From: Aselliscus stoliczkanus
Lineage: Eukaryota; Chordata; Mammalia; Chiroptera; Hipposideridae
Direction: 5' to 3'
Assembly: GCA_033961575.1 (NCBI GenBank)
Contig: CM066731.1
Location: forward strand, 132,425,001 to 132,489,000
DNA: 64,000 bases
Below are positions 21,345 to 34,129 of this stretch, one piece after another. Every line of letters starts with the position of its first letter. Position 1 is the first letter of the stretch. Made by a program: the position numbers and the translations under genes. The notes below the pieces were generated by a model. It saw nothing but the letters and a program-made list of their open reading frames with translations, was not told the DNA's origin and did not search any database.

Positions 21345-21780
21345 ACACTTGAGAGAAAAAATGAGACATAAAATTGTGGTTTTTCTGGGTTATATTCATT
21401 ACTCAGTACATACACTTTTCTTAAAGCAGGACTTATACAAAATTATTGCTCAGATGACCCCTTTACTCATTTCCCTACTGAAGCCTTCCCATTATGTTAC
21501 TTTGTCTTTCTCGTGAGTAGCTTCCAAATTTCACATTTCTGTTTTTTTCTCTTACAACCCATTTTGTTGAAGCAATATTTTTATCTAGACTTCATAAACA
21601 AACTAATTATATGAAAGTTTTATTGAGTAATTATACTTTAGTAGGATATTTTCCTTATGTGTTTACATTTCAATAGAGTTCTATTGATAGAAATGATTCT
21701 AAATGTAGAAATTTTTGGTACTATGGCAGATGAAATAAACATTTTTTATAGGTAGACCCCTTTAGTGCTCTGAAATTATA
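21345..21780. other. No gene seen
   Basis: No supported feature in this AT-rich interval. Confidence 0.4.
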
Positions 21781-21784
21781 TACC

Positions 21785-22450
21785 TTGTTTAGTCATTCAT
21801 TTAAAAAATGTTTGTGAGTCACTCTGTGACTGGCTTGCCTTTAGGAGCTGGGGATGTAGCTATGAATAAGACAAACAAGCTCTGGCTCTCATGGAGTTTA
21901 CATTCAATAAATAAGGAAGTAAGTAAGCAAAATATCAGCCAGCAACAAATACTTTGCAGAATTAAAACAGGGTGGTGTGATAGAGAATAACAGGGTCCTC
22001 ATTTTGGGCTGCATGGGCAGGAAAACCTCTCTGAAAGCTAACATTTAAACTGAGATATGAACAAGGAGAAATTAGCCAGGTGAAGGTCAAAGTGAAGAGG
22101 ATCTTGAGAAGAAAACACTTAACACCATAGTCCTAAGGCAGAAATTCAATTCATGGGCAAGTTGGGGAAACAGCGAAGTTGAAGGGAAGAATGATATGAC
22201 ACTAGGTTGGAGAGGCAGGGGTCACTAGTCAGGGCCCAACCAGTACACGACTTTGTAAATTGGGTGAGAAATTTGGATTTTAATTTTAAGTGCAATGGAA
22301 ACCCACTGGGGATTTTTAAGCAGGATAATGTGTTACAGTTTCAAAAGGCCGCTCTGGCTGCTGTGGGGAGAATGGCCCAGGGATAAAGCTGGGACACACG
22401 TGGGGAGGCTACTGCACTACCTAGGTGAAGGATGATGGTGGCTTTAGTAG
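21785..22450 (-). mobile_element. L2 LINE fragment, antisense
   Basis: The complement of the L2 3' region: CTGGCTCTCATGGAGTTTACATTC, AAAACAGGGTGGTGTGATAGAGA, AAACCCACTGGGGATTTTTAAGCAGG and CTCTGGCTGCTGTGGGGAGAATG appear in the expected order. Confidence 0.7.
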
Positions 22451-22685
22451 AATGACAATAAAATGGTTAGATAGATTTATTATGTGATTATTTGGTGATA
22501 GGGTTAATGGAGTTTGTTTATGAATTCAGTGTGGGAGCCGAGAAAAGGGATAAAATACACTGCCTTCATATGGTACCGTTTCCATCTAGGCATGATTAAG
22601 GTAACTTTGGAACAGAATTTAAATTTTCTTTGGTGATTTTGGTTACTCAATTATTAAGCAAGTTATTTTTCTACGTGGACACTGT

Positions 22686-23012
22686 AGTAGTCTGTTTGGC
22701 TTGTTATAACAAAACACCATACACTGGGTGGCTTAAACAACAGATGTTTATTTCTTATAGTTCTGGAGGCTGGGAAGTCCAGATCAAGGTGCTGACTGAT
22801 TTGGGTTTGGTGAGAGCCCTCTTCCTGGCTTACAGCTGGCCACCTTCTCTCTCTTCCTCTTGTCATAAAGCTACTACTATGATCCTGAGGGTCCCATCCT
22901 CATAAACTTATCTAACCTTAATTACTTCCCAAAGGTTCCATCTCCAAATATCATCACTTGAAAGTTAAGGCTTCAACATATGAATTTTGGGGGGGATACA
23001 TTTAGTCCACTG
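22686..23012 (-). mobile_element. MaLR (MLT1/MST-like) LTR
   Basis: TAGTCTGTTTGGCTTGTTATAACAAAACACC, then GGGTGGCTTAAACAACAG, then TCTGGAGGCTGGGAAGTCC, and the end ATATGAATTTTGGGGGGGATAC. This is the full antisense MaLR layout. Confidence 0.8.
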
Positions 23013-23019
23013 CTTATTG

Positions 23020-24635
23020 TTCTATATTGTTGTTTTCTTATCCAACTGTATTTAACTCAGATAGATTATCTCTGAGAACTGTCCAATCTCAGCTTCATGA
23101 TTTCATGAAATTCCTGTCATCCCTAGAAATGTAAGTTATATTTACAGGTTACTGACATTCAGATTTAACACTGAATATTTTGAACGATTAGGGAAAGAGG
23201 AGAAAATGGTGCAGGATACTGCATGAACCTCCTTGTTTCTGAAGTCTGCCCTTGTGGTTTTGCATCACTCTTCCAGGATTTATGACCTGCTACATGATAT
23301 AGCCCGAACTTCTGAAACCTTTTATAACCTAGAACAGATAGAAACAATGAAGGTCAGATAAAGAGCCTGCAGTCTGATTTCCCCTTCTGTATCTGCCAAA
23401 TCTTCAGCTGATAATAGATGACCCTGCACAGGCTTCTTCTAATGATTCCTCTCCTCTTGTGTCAAGGGAAAAAAGGTCTGCTGAGATCAGTAAACCAGAG
23501 CTAAAAGTCAGGGCAGGGTGTTGAAAAAGATGGCCAAAAACAAGGACCCACATTTCAGTTGGATATATTCAAAACAGCAGTCTGTTGACAAGCACCTTCT
23601 ATATTTAAGGCGTTTTCCAGAAACTGGTAATGATACCATTAGTAAGTTTTAGATAACAAATATAACTCCAACACACAGTATTTATTTATTGAGTTAGATG
23701 GTTGAGATTAATATGTGTAGAGAGTTGTCAAAAATTCACACATGAGTCATGAATTGTCAGTTTTCTACTACTCTCTTCCTCAGCACTCAGCTGTTTTCCT
23801 CACAATCTCTTCTTTCCCTTTCTCCATTGTGCTTGGCATCCTGCCTCTGAGCCCTGCCCTAGCTCTGTCTGCAGTGGGAGGAAACAGTGCAGAGCAGAAT
23901 GGAGATATTTTCTGGCAATGGTCCAACTTTATCTCTGACCTTAAATTTAAGGAGAAAATGAAATTTTCTTGTCCCAGCACCTGGAGTTACAGTGTGCAAA
24001 TATTTCATAGAACAGGGTGTAATTGGAAAACTGGTTTGGAAGAAACTGTTCAGAGAACTCGTTGAAAGTTAGAAAAAGGAAAATAGGTGAAAGACACGGA
24101 AAGTGACTCTGGCCTGAAAAACAAAGAGGGAGGAACATAGATGGAACCCAGGGAATCAAGAAAGTAAGATTGTTCTATTTGTCTTCTATTACTCTTCTCA
24201 ACGAGCGGGGGGCAGTGGTCATTCATTGAAAGAGCAGTGTGGCTAAGATACAGCTGATAGATCACAAAACCTGCAAGGCAGCAGCAGTGGCAAAAGATAG
24301 CATGTAAGAGAGCCACCCCCTTGTCTTCAGCCATCTCAAGCAAGGCTGGGATCATGGGGAGGGAAATAAAAGGTATTTGTCAGGTCATTATTCCAAATAC
24401 TGATAAATGTATAGTTTGTATTTGTTTCAGTTCACCTTAATAGTTTTTGTGTTAAAAGTACTTAAGAGATATTGCTGTTGAATATAAATACCACTTGGCT
24501 TGGTATAATGGTTGTTCCTAGTTATAATAGATGTTAAATGCAATGTTTCCTAAGATTCCGTCCTCAGCCATTTGCTCTATGCATCTTTCCTAGGTGACAA
24601 CAGTTGCTCATGATTTCAACTGTTATTATTTTTGT
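23020..24635. other. No gene seen
   Basis: The 107-codon frame at 23742-24065 and the 101-codon frame at 24355-24050 show no domain and overlap antisense frames. I found no splice-framed exon. Confidence 0.45.
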
Positions 24636-25280
24636 TCAGAGAAGTCAAAGATCTTTATTTTTTTCCCACTTTCTTGAGATATAACTGATAAATAAAATTG
24701 TAAGATATTTTAGAATACAACGTGATGATTTGATATACATATACAGTGTGAAAGGATTCCTCCCATTGAGTTAATGAACACATAAGTCATCTCACATATT
24801 TACCTTTCTTCTGAGAACACTTAAGTTCTACTCTCTTGGCAAATTTTGATCACAACATACACTGTTATGAACTGTAGTCACCGCATTATACATTAAATCC
24901 TCAGGCCTTATTTATCTTGTAAGTGAGAGACTGTATCCTTTTACCAGCCCCTCTTTACTTCTCCACCCTCCAGGCCCTGACTACCACCATTCTACTCTGT
25001 TTCTATGAGTTTGACTTTTTTTAGATTCCACAGAGAAGTGGAATTAACCATGAAGTATTTGTCTTTGTCTCGCTTTTTTCATTTAGCATAATGCCTTCCA
25101 GTTTCACCCATGTTGCTGCAAATGACAAAATTTCCTTCTTTTTTATTCATGAACAATATTCCATTGTGTATATGCACATTTTTTTTTCTCCATTCATCCA
25201 TTGATGGACACTTGGGTTGTTTTCATTCCTTAGATATTGTTAAAATGCTGTAACAAACAGATGAAAGCAGATACCTCTTT

Positions 25281-25393
25281 CTCTTTTTTTTTTTTTTTTG
25301 AGGGCAGTGTCACTGGACCTCATATTTGGGACCCGAACCAGGGCCGCTGGCTTCCCAAGCCAGCACTTAACCACCGTGCCACTCGGCCGGCCC
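25281..25393 (-). mobile_element. Short tRNA-derived SINE
   Basis: An intact short SINE with its head GGCCGGCCC at the right end. The perfect 15-base duplication AGCAGATACCTCTTT lies at 25266-25280 and 25394-25408. Confidence 0.93.
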
Positions 25394-25503
25394 AGCAGAT
25401 ACCTCTTTGTGATCCTGATTTTATTTCATTTGTATGTATATCCAGAAATAGGATTGTTGAATCACATGATAATTCTATTTTTAACTTCTTGACTCTATTT
25501 TTT

Positions 25504-25926
25504 TTTCTTTTTAAAGATTTTATTGGGGAACCGGGGAAGGGGAACAGACTAGTTGCTGTCCTTTTGTTCTTCAGTCTAGTTGCGGAGGATGTTGTTTCAC
25601 TGGCCCATGTTGGTATCGTCATTGTGCTCTTCCCGGATGAGGCAGATCGGTCGCCGGCCTCTGGATGGTCGCTCACCGTGGCTTTTGGCAGCTCACGCTG
25701 GCTACCAGCCACTCACGCTGGCTGCTGGCCACTCACTGTAGCCTATGGCAGCCCACTGCAGCAGGGGTTGCAGCCAACACCTTCGCCGGGGCTCACACAG
25801 CCCAGCTCCAGGTGGAGCTGTTGTTAGCTGTAGAGGGCAGTGTCACTGGCCCTCATATGTGGGATCCGAACCAGGGCCACTGGCATCCCAAAACCAGCTC
25901 TTAACCAATGCGCCACTGGGCCGGCC
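25504..25926 (-). mobile_element. Long composite SINE (about 420 bp)
   Basis: Same architecture as 13589-14026. Its duplication CTTGACTCTATTT lies at 25488-25503 and 25927-25941. The frame 25237-25827 spans this SINE and its neighbour and is not a gene. Confidence 0.9.
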
Positions 25927-25941
25927 CTTGACTCTATTTTT

Positions 25942-26046
25942 TTTTTTTTTTGCAGGCAGTGTCAATGGCCCTCATATGTGGGACCTGAACCAGGGCCGCT
26001 GGCTTCCGAAGCCAGCGCTCAACCACCGCGCCACTCGGCCGGCCCC
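25942..26046 (-). mobile_element. Short SINE at the same target as the preceding long SINE
   Basis: A short SINE whose flanks are again CTTGACTCTATTTTT (25927-25941 and 26047-26061). It therefore sits exactly in the right-hand duplication of the long SINE. Confidence 0.9.
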
Positions 26047-26471
26047 CTTGACTCTATTTTTAACTCTATACATTTTTCCCTATTGGCTTTCCCTCCTTTG
26101 AGAAGGATTGGTATTAATTTTTCCTTAAATGTTTGGTGGAATTCACCAGTGAAGCGATCTGGTTCTGGGCTTTTATTTGTTGGGAGGATTTTGATTATTG
26201 ATTCAATTTCCTTGCTAATAATCGGTCTGTGCAATTTTTGTTTTTTCTTTCAGTCTTGGTAGGTTTTCCTGTTAGTTTTGGTAGGTTGTATGTTTGGTAG
26301 GTTGAATTCATCCGTTTATTTTAGGTTATCTAATTTGTTGGCATATAATTGTTTATAGTAATTTCTTATAATTTACTATTTTTGACTTATCAGTTGTAAT
26401 GTCTCCTCTTTCTTTCATTTATTTGAGTCTTCTTTCTTTTTTTCTCAGTGTAGCTATAGGTTTGTCAATTT

Positions 26472-26472
26472 G

Positions 26473-26508
<36 letters not shown>
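26472..26508. repeat. (AT)n microsatellite
   Basis: An AT dinucleotide run with a single G interruption, inside the old L1. Confidence 0.95.
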
Positions 26509-26686
26509 TTAAAACATAGCTCTTAGTTTCATTTTTTAAATTGTCTTTTTAGTCTCTATTTTGTTTATTTCTGCTGTTTTTGTTATGTTATTTCTTCTGC
26601 TAACTTTGGGCTCAGTTTGTCCTTTTTCTAGTTTTTTGAGGTTAAAGTTAGGTTGTTTATTTGAGATTTTTCTCTTTCTTTTTGTT

Positions 26687-27032
26687 TAAAGGTTTTATTG
26701 GGGAATTGGGGAACGGAACATTGTGTTTTTCCAGGACCCATCATCTCCACATCAAGTTGTTGTCCTTCAGTCTTAATTGTGGAGGGCACAGCTCAGCTCC
26801 AAGTCCAGTTGCTGCTTTCAATTTAGTTGTGGGGGAGTGCAGCCCACCATCCTATGCAGTAGTCGAACCGGCAACCTTGTTGTTAAGAGCACACTCTCTC
26901 ACTAGCTGAGCCACCTGACTGCCTATTGGCAGCTCAGCTCGGGCACAGCTCACTGGCCCATGTGGGAATCGAACCAGCCACCCGGTTGCTCAGAGCTCAC
27001 ACTCTAACCAACTGTGCCACCTGGACAGCCCC
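26687..27032 (-). mobile_element. VES/Rhin-like composite bat SINE
   Basis: On the minus strand it has two tRNA-like modules (GTGGCACAGTTGGTTAGAG and a related GTGGCTCAGCTAG), an ACTTGGAGCTGAGC linker, a TGATGGGTCCTGG segment and a CCCAATAAAACC tail. This resembles bat VES/Rhin SINEs. Imperfect TCTCTTT-rich flanks are compatible with a duplication. Confidence 0.75.
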
Positions 27033-27539
27033 TCTCTTTTTTTTTTTAATGAGGCATTTTTTCACTAAAAAACATCCTTGTTAGAGCGGTTTGTGCAGCA
27101 TGAGATAGGTTTTAGTATGCTGTGTTTATATTTCTTTTATTTGTTTCAAGATATAATTTTATTTAACTTTTGATTTTTTCTTTGACTCACTGTTTTTTTT
27201 TTCAGAAACATTTAAATCTCCACGTATTTGTGAATATTTCAGTTTTGTTCTAGAAATTAAAATTTCTAGTTTTATACCAATTGTGGTCAGAAAAGGTGCT
27301 TGATATGATTTCAAAATTTAAAAATTTTTAAAGACTAGTTTTGTGACCCAGCATATGATCTATCCTGGAGAATGTTCCATCTACACTTTAGGAGAATGTG
27401 TGTTCTGCTGCTATTAGATTGAATGTTCTGTTTATGTCCACTAGGCTCATCTGATCAGTTTTATTATTTTTTCAAAAGCATCTGTTAATGATAAATCCAA
27501 TTCCTGGTAATCATTCCTGTTTTGATATGAATTCATGGA

Positions 27540-28190
27540 ACAGTGGCTCCTGCCCATCTTATCTCTCTCTCCTGGCTGAAGTCTGGCTCAGCTCTCTTCA
27601 CCACTGTCTCCCTGGTTGTTAGTAATTTAAAGTGATGGCATCACCTTCTGGGACTGAATAAATAATCAGGGGTACTTTGGTGACAGTCTTTCAATTTTGC
27701 AGACCTATGACTTTGACTAAAACCAAGAAACTGTGGGAGACTTGAGGGTTAGAGTCTATAGACTATAAGTGTACTCAGCATCTGAGTATGAGCATTTAAA
27801 TGCTCTGTCTTCTTTGGGTTCCTGGTTTGAAGCAGCAAAAATCAATAAAAGATGAATAATATCTGATTCCACCATAAGCTGGAGCCATTTCTGCTGACAT
27901 ATGTTGTATTTATGCTATAATAAGTACCCTTTTGTATAAATAACAAGAAGCATCTACCTTAAAGTATTTAACATTAAAGAATCCATCAGAGTGTTCTGAA
28001 TGGATAAAGAGTTGATCACATATTAATACTTGAAATTAATATTTTATGTTCTGCCTGACCATGAACTAAAACAATTGCCTCTTTGGCATTTCCACTTAGA
28101 TGCTCCACAGGTTTTTCACATTTACAGTGTGTGAAAATGACTTATTCACTGAGTAATGCAGCATTGTATATCTTAGGTTTCTATCTTTTA
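27540..28190. other. No gene seen
   Basis: Unassigned DNA without a coding or repeat signature. Confidence 0.4.
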
Positions 28191-28194
28191 CCTA

Positions 28195-28400
28195 TCCCTC
28201 AATATCTAGTATCATATCCAATAAATTACCATCTTGAAGTGATTTCATCTTAATATTTTTGAATGTCCCCTCACCATTTGCCACCTCAGGCTCTCCAATT
28301 TCCATTTCCATTGGCTTAGTTCAATTCTTACTTGTATTAATCCAGTAAGCTTCTATTTGGTCTCCTTGTCTCCAGTATGATTTTTGTTCCAATGAGATTT
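28195..28400 (+). mobile_element. Possible L2 fragment
   Basis: CACCTCAGGCTCTCCAATTTCC, followed downstream by TTTGGTCTCCTTGTCTCCAG, recalls the L2 region. It is short and diverged. Confidence 0.35.
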
Positions 28401-28404
28401 GTCT

Positions 28405-29145
28405 GATAGTTGACTATATGGTATACTTGGAAACACTGGAATATTTATGTACATTTTGTTCATTTTACTTGTCATTGTTTAAAGGCATATATTTCATCAA
28501 TAATTCCTCTAATCATATGTGTATGTGTTTATATACACACAGAGAATATATTAACTAGTATTAGATATTGGCATATTTGATAGTAAATTAAATATTTTAT
28601 TTTTGATCCTGAACAAACACAGAAGTGGTTGAAACCATAATTTTAAGGCAAAAGAAAGATATGACTACAGTTGAAGTTTGCATGGTATACATGGTACTTG
28701 GATATACTTTTGTAATTTTAGTTTTGGTGTACATTGTTATTTAAAACAGTATATGAGCTAATACAAGTAATCTCTCATATTCATGCCATTAGTTTACAAT
28801 ATAGGAAGACTGAGTTTAGTAATTAAACTGTTGTTATTAGTAACATCTATTCCTCAGTTTTTTTCATCTAATAGAACTTTCAAATCTTAAAAATTTTCTT
28901 TGTATTGAGAACTGCCTTTTAAAATATTTTTTGAATGGAGTATATAACCTTTAGGTAGTCATTCAGTAAATACAGAATTCACATGCACAATTCTAAGTAG
29001 AATGATCTTTCCATTATACTTTCCAATCTTTCCAATATACATTATCTTTCATATGAAAAAAATCAGGTAGCGATTTCTCTGTGTCAGATATCTTCTATGT
29101 TCCCTTCCAGTTCTGTTCTTTACACATTTCTATTATGTTTTTTGG
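28405..29145. other. No gene seen
   Basis: AT-rich unassigned DNA. Confidence 0.4.
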
Positions 29146-29149
29146 CCTG

Positions 29150-29575
29150 GAAGGTGATCTGTATAGACAGGACACTCCCTGTTTTCTGGCTTCCGATTAG
29201 ATTTGGCTGCTGAGAGCTCCATTAGGAGATGGGAAGCAGTGAGAGTGAGATCAGGATATTTATTCAAATGATTCCTCTTTGTGAGGTTTTCTTTGATTGA
29301 AGATTAGTGCTCCTCTAAAGGGTGCTTCCTCTACATCACTCTCTACTGGGTTCTGATAAGTGTTTCTTCCTCTCATCTCTTTGGGCCTCATGGCTGCAAA
29401 AGCCCTATGTTACTAACCTGTACTATAACCTTATAATTCCCCTACACTTGTGGTTCCTGTACTATATCCCTTATAATTCCCCTACACTTACCCAGATATT
29501 CATTAAACAAACAAATAAACAAACAAACAAAACCTTTGCAAATTGTCCTTGAACTATCCTAAATCGACTATACTA
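29150..29575. mobile_element. Ancient interspersed repeat, family not assigned
   Basis: The layout (GGCTTCCGATTAGATTTGGC, ATCAGGATATTTATTC, CTCTCTACTGGGTTCTG, then a TTCATTAAAC end) resembles an old mammalian repeat. It holds a local duplication of CTTATAATTCCCCTACACTT at about 29430 and 29470 and an (AAAC)n insertion at 29506-29531. Confidence 0.4.
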
Positions 29576-29779
29576 TTTCTTTTTTGTTGACACTTTGATG
29601 AATAATATTATCTACTGTTTTGGAAACTACAGATCCAAAGAAATATATTAGCCAATGCATGATTGTTTTAGCTCTTAGTGATAGGTTTGATAAGAAATCA
29701 CTTCTAATGATTGATTAAAATCTCAGTAACTTGTGTGGTGTCAAAAGGAAAACAATAACCAAGAATGACTAATAGGCAT

Positions 29780-30115
29780 ATCAGAAACCACAGGTCTATA
29801 GCAGAGACAGAAATCTCAACAAAGATTGAATTTGCTCCACCACATTTCCCAGAACTTTTGAAGTTAAGTAGGGCCATGACACTAGTTCTGGCCCATGAAA
29901 TGCAAACCACTGTTTTGCAGTGAAAATCCTATGCATGATTCTCCAGTTTCTCCCTGTTTCTATGGCAACTGAGGGAGGTTTGTGATTCAATTGATGCACT
30001 TACGGCATTGTGCAACCTCTATCCTCCTGGGTGTTGAGGGACTGTGTGGAGCACAGCCCTCTTGCAAATCTGTGCTGAACATGTAAGTTGAATGGGGAAA
30101 AAAAAAGTCTGTTAA
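29780..30115. mobile_element. Possible ancient LTR-like repeat
   Basis: The end GTCTGTTAAGTCACTGCTTTG and the preceding GAGGGACTGTGTGGAGCACAG have the feel of an old LTR. I cannot assign a family. Confidence 0.3.
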
Positions 30116-30584
30116 GTCACTGCTTTGCTGTTATCACCATGGCATGATATATCCAATATATCCTATCCTAATACAAGGACCATAAAAGAATGCTCGAGAA
30201 TCCTTTCGTCCAAACCTGCTTCTCTCCAGGTTTTTCCATGTCAGTGAGCAGCACCATATCATGCTAATAAATGGAAAAGTTTTATTGATTTCTTTCTTTA
30301 CATCACTTCCAGACACATAATCCATTGGTAAGTCCTGTGTGTTCTACCACCAAAATATATCCCCAATCTATTTCTGATGATCTATTCAATTCTACAGTAG
30401 ATCAGGGTACCATCTTTGCTATTCTGTGTTGCTACGATAAATTTGTAAGTGGTTTCCCTGTGTCTGCTTTCGCACCACAATGATCCAATATCCACACAGC
30501 AGCCTAAAAGAGCTTTAAAAAATATAAAGTGGAGGTGAGAGGGAGGGCGGTGGCAAAAAAAAAAAAAATAAAGTGGATATTTCT

Positions 30585-30885
30585 TTCCTGCTTAAAACCA
30601 CCTCGTTGCTTCCCATTCTACTTAGAAATACCTGCTCAATCTAAAGTAGCATCTCCATTCAGACCAGTCATTCTCTATCATAGTCCCTTCTTTAGTTTGT
30701 TAATAATACAAAACACTAACTGAAATTGTTTCTAATGCATTTGTTTACTAGTTTATCTCTTGTCTTCTAGTACAATGTGTGTTTCATTAGAGCAGATAAA
30801 TTCTGTTTGGTTCATTTCTGTATTTCCAGTAACTAAAACAGTACTTGGCATAGAGTTGGGATTCAATAATTATTTGTAGAAATAG
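30585..30885 (+). mobile_element. L2 LINE 3' fragment
   Basis: TTTCCTGCTTAAAACCACC, then GCTTCCCATTCTACTTAGAA, then CAGTACTTGGCATAGAGTTGGG, in the L2 order and ending near the L2 terminus. Confidence 0.65.
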
Positions 30886-30889
30886 TGAT

Positions 30890-32244
30890 AAATTATAAGG
30901 GAAAATGGTCTGGGCTGTGTTTACTAACTTTAATGCTCTACTTTGTTTTTCTTTTATTCTCTGTTTCTACTTTTTCTTTCAAATTTATAACTAAGAAATT
31001 AAAATCTATCACAGTGAGACTCCAGGCCTTAGGAAATATTTAGTGCAATATCACATTAGCCAGAAAGAGAGAACAAATGAGGTGAAAACACTTCGTTGTA
31101 TCGTTTTCCAAGAAAGCTTGTAAGGATACCGCTATAACATGAAGCTATTATGTTAATTAATGCTGCAAAAATCAAAAGTCCTTCTGTAGTCAGTGAATAT
31201 TCTTAAAATGGCCAACAACTCCAAATTTAGTAAGGATTCTGTTCTGCATAGTCAGCTTAAATATCCACACTATCTTTGAAAAACTTTCAGTGGTGTGGAG
31301 ACAGTTTTATAGGGTTGTTTATTATCACCATGATGGTGCTGAAAGCGTGAGTGTGGAAGTGTGGTGCTAGTGCTGGGGTATAATAGAGATCCCCTAGACA
31401 CTGTATTTTAAGTCTTTCAAGCACAGTGTCTCACTTTTATCTAAGGCATAACTCAAATACTTTCCTAGAATGCCACTCATTGGCTAAAGAACTACTTCAC
31501 CTCTTTACTTAGTTGAGAATTTTTTAAGTATCTAACAGGGTCGTTGGCTAAACTATTTATCCCATTGTGAGCAGTTTTCTTTTTATTTCCTTTCATAGTT
31601 GACCTCTTAAAATACATTCTTCCTGGTGTTATCCCTACTAGATATAATTAAGGAATTATTTTCATCTCGATTTGTACATATTAAACTTTTGTGATATGTT
31701 TAAATCACCTGAGAATAACATGTTTTCTCTCAAAGTTCTCCATTGAGATGGGAAACATGATTACATTGCTTTCCTATGTATGCCTTAGTACAGCAGGAGA
31801 CTTCTGGCTTTCCTTGTTAAATTCTGCTTATGCCATATAGATAGGGTATATTTTAAGGATAGGTGTTGCTCATTGGGTCCAATTATGCATGCTCTTTTTT
31901 CTACTAAAATATAAAAACAACTATTTATCTTGAGGAATGAACCAGTACTGAAACAAATGCCGTATAGCAAAAATGTTGTTATTACCCAAAAAACCCACAT
32001 TTAGAAGCTCTCTTAAGGCTCTTTAGGTTAAATGGCCTGTTTTATGTTATGGATTAAAATTGAGGAGTATTCTTGTTATTTTCCTAATCAAAGAGATAAA
32101 TAGAATCATTAGAACTCAGTCACTCACAATGAATTACTTTAATAACCACAAGATGTCTGTTAATTGTGATTGGAATTAGAATGAATACAGAAGATGTAGT
32201 CCTTGCTATAGGATGATAACCACTTAGAAAGAAAGCAGATGAAT

Positions 32245-32245
<1 letters not shown>
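30890..32245. other. No gene seen
   Basis: Unassigned AT-rich DNA. The minus-strand frame at 32000-31785 has no recognisable domain. Confidence 0.4.

Positions 32246-32251
<6 letters not shown>

Positions 32252-32292
<41 letters not shown>
32252..32292 (+). repeat. (CA)n microsatellite
   Basis: About twenty CA units without interruption. Confidence 0.98.
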
Positions 32293-32295
<3 letters not shown>

Positions 32296-32299
32296 ATAC

Positions 32300-33170
32300 T
32301 ATATTTGAATGTATACAAATATCAAGGAGAAGGCTGAAAGAGATGACAGAGTCACTGAAGCATACAAGTATGTGGCATTTATAGATTACATATACTTAAG
32401 TTTATTTGTCCCTTAAACTTCGCTCTACCCCCTCCCCCACAAACAAAAAGAAATGAAGGGAGTCATAGCTAACATTGGGTGTGAATTTACTTTACAAAAG
32501 GAAATTTCAAAAAATTGCTTTGAATATCACCTTGTTTTCATGGGTAATTGTATACAAATCATTTGACCTCTCTGTTCCTAGAAAGAAATTAATGCCAAAT
32601 ATTTTATAAGAAAAGTAGGATAAATACAAACATTTTGCTAGAGCGTTCATTTTTTGAAAAGACATATCCAAAACAAGTACAATATTATTAAAATCTCATT
32701 TGCTTAGAATAATTAAAAATTTTTAAAATTGTGATATCTTTCATTTCCATTAGCCTCCATTATGAAGATTGGTTATAGTTACTTAGAAAAAATTCAATTT
32801 TGGTGATATTTAGAATGTGGATAATAAAATAAGATAAAATTATTATCATATTTGATTAAACCACTAAATTCTGAGTTTCACATGAGAATATCTATTTTTA
32901 TAGGGCTTATTGCATCATAAATTTCAACTTGGAATAAGAAGGAAAGGCAAAATATGTTTCTCAAACAATTGTTTTTAAAATGGAAGCCTTAAATTACAAA
33001 AGCATACATTGCAACTAGGAGGCTAAAAAATTTTTTTGATGTGAAATATGAGTAGATCCAGTCACTCTGAAGTCCAGGGTAACTGAGAGGTCATTAAAAT
33101 GCTTTCTTGACTGGACTTTATCTATTAAATGTAGAAGCACATTTTAAACAGCTGCTGGTACTCTTCATTT
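32300..33170. other. No gene seen
   Basis: Very AT-rich DNA without a supported feature. Confidence 0.4.
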
Positions 33171-33174
33171 GAAT

Positions 33175-34125
33175 ATCTGTCTTAGCACCTCAGACTCAGT
33201 ATCTTCAAAATTCTCTATGAACCTGCGCTTAGTAGGTGCTCAAACATATTTGTTGAATGAATGAATAAATGTATCATCCCCAAACTTTCTCTTGAATTTC
33301 TTATTATGATATTGCTCTTAAAGTCCCCAAATCTTAATCACCTTTACTTTTTCCTCCCATCATTAATCAATTTCTTAGGTCTGCCACATTATTTTGAAGT
33401 ATCTCTTAACTCTGCTTCAGTCACACAACAAGTATTTATTGAGTGTGCACTGTTTGCCACAAACAAGAGCAATGTGGTTCATGCCAGCAAGGAACCTGGC
33501 TTTTGCTGGGGAAACCTGCAGCCTCATATCAGTTTTCTTGGCACTAATCTAGCCTGCATCTGGGCTGTTGTAATGGTGTCCTGGCTCATCTCATTGCATC
33601 CAGTGTCTCTCCACCCTATCTTATTCAATTTATCTTTAAAGCATAACACTTATTACCTTTTTGTATAATACCTTAAATGACTCCCATTGTTACCAACTAA
33701 TTTGGAAATCCTTTAGTTTGCTGTACCATAACCTGGCCTAACCAGCTGTGTGCATTAACTCTCCTCTTGTGCTTTATTTTGCAGACAAACTAGGCTTACT
33801 CTTATCTCCCAACATTACCACTTCTGTATACTTACTCTCTTCTCTTGCTGGAATATTTTCTCTCCTATGTCTGCTTTTTAAAATTCTCCCCAGCTTTCAA
33901 AGCCAATTCTGCTACTATTTCCTGATTATTCAAATGGAAATATTTTCTCTCTTCTCTAAAATTCCATGCAAATTTCTTTTTGTTTCTCTTGTTGCACATG
34001 TCATTTCAGCACTATGTTATAGTTTTGATATTTATGCCTTACCTGCTTGAGGACATCCTACACATTGTTCCATTCTTCACAGCAGCTGGAAAAATATCTG
34101 GTACACAAGAAACTGAATAAATGAA
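33175..34125 (+). mobile_element. L2 LINE block
   Basis: An L2 terminus (TAGTAGGTGCTCAAACATATTTGTTGAATG at 33228-33258) is followed by a longer L2 piece (CTGGGCTGTTGTAATGGTGTCC, ACCTTAAATGACTCCCATTG, AAATTCTCCCCAGCTTTCAAAGC). The 135- and 100-codon frames here are chance within old L2. Confidence 0.6.
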
Positions 34126-34129
34126 TTAA

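Larger units (their letters stand above)
24640..27535 (-). mobile_element. Old L1 fragment, internally rearranged and pierced by SINEs
   Basis: The left part (24640-25500) is an L1 3' UTR and ORF2 C-terminal end (CACTTTCTTGAGATATAACTG, then CATTTAGCATAATGCC). The right part (26062-26680 and 27033-27535) is ORF2. The RT motif [16 protein letters not shown] lies around 26180-26120, where the usual KSPGPDGF is mutated. Sequence to 27490 corresponds to more N-terminal ORF2. The ORF2 segment between 25500 and 26062 is missing, so there is a deletion at or near the SINE cluster. It is much more diverged than the L1 at 2.6-5.8 kb. Confidence 0.75.

Noticed and set aside
23742..24355. Possible exon pair from 101- and 107-codon frames
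   Set aside because: The frames are on opposite strands, resemble nothing known and lack convincing splice-site framing.
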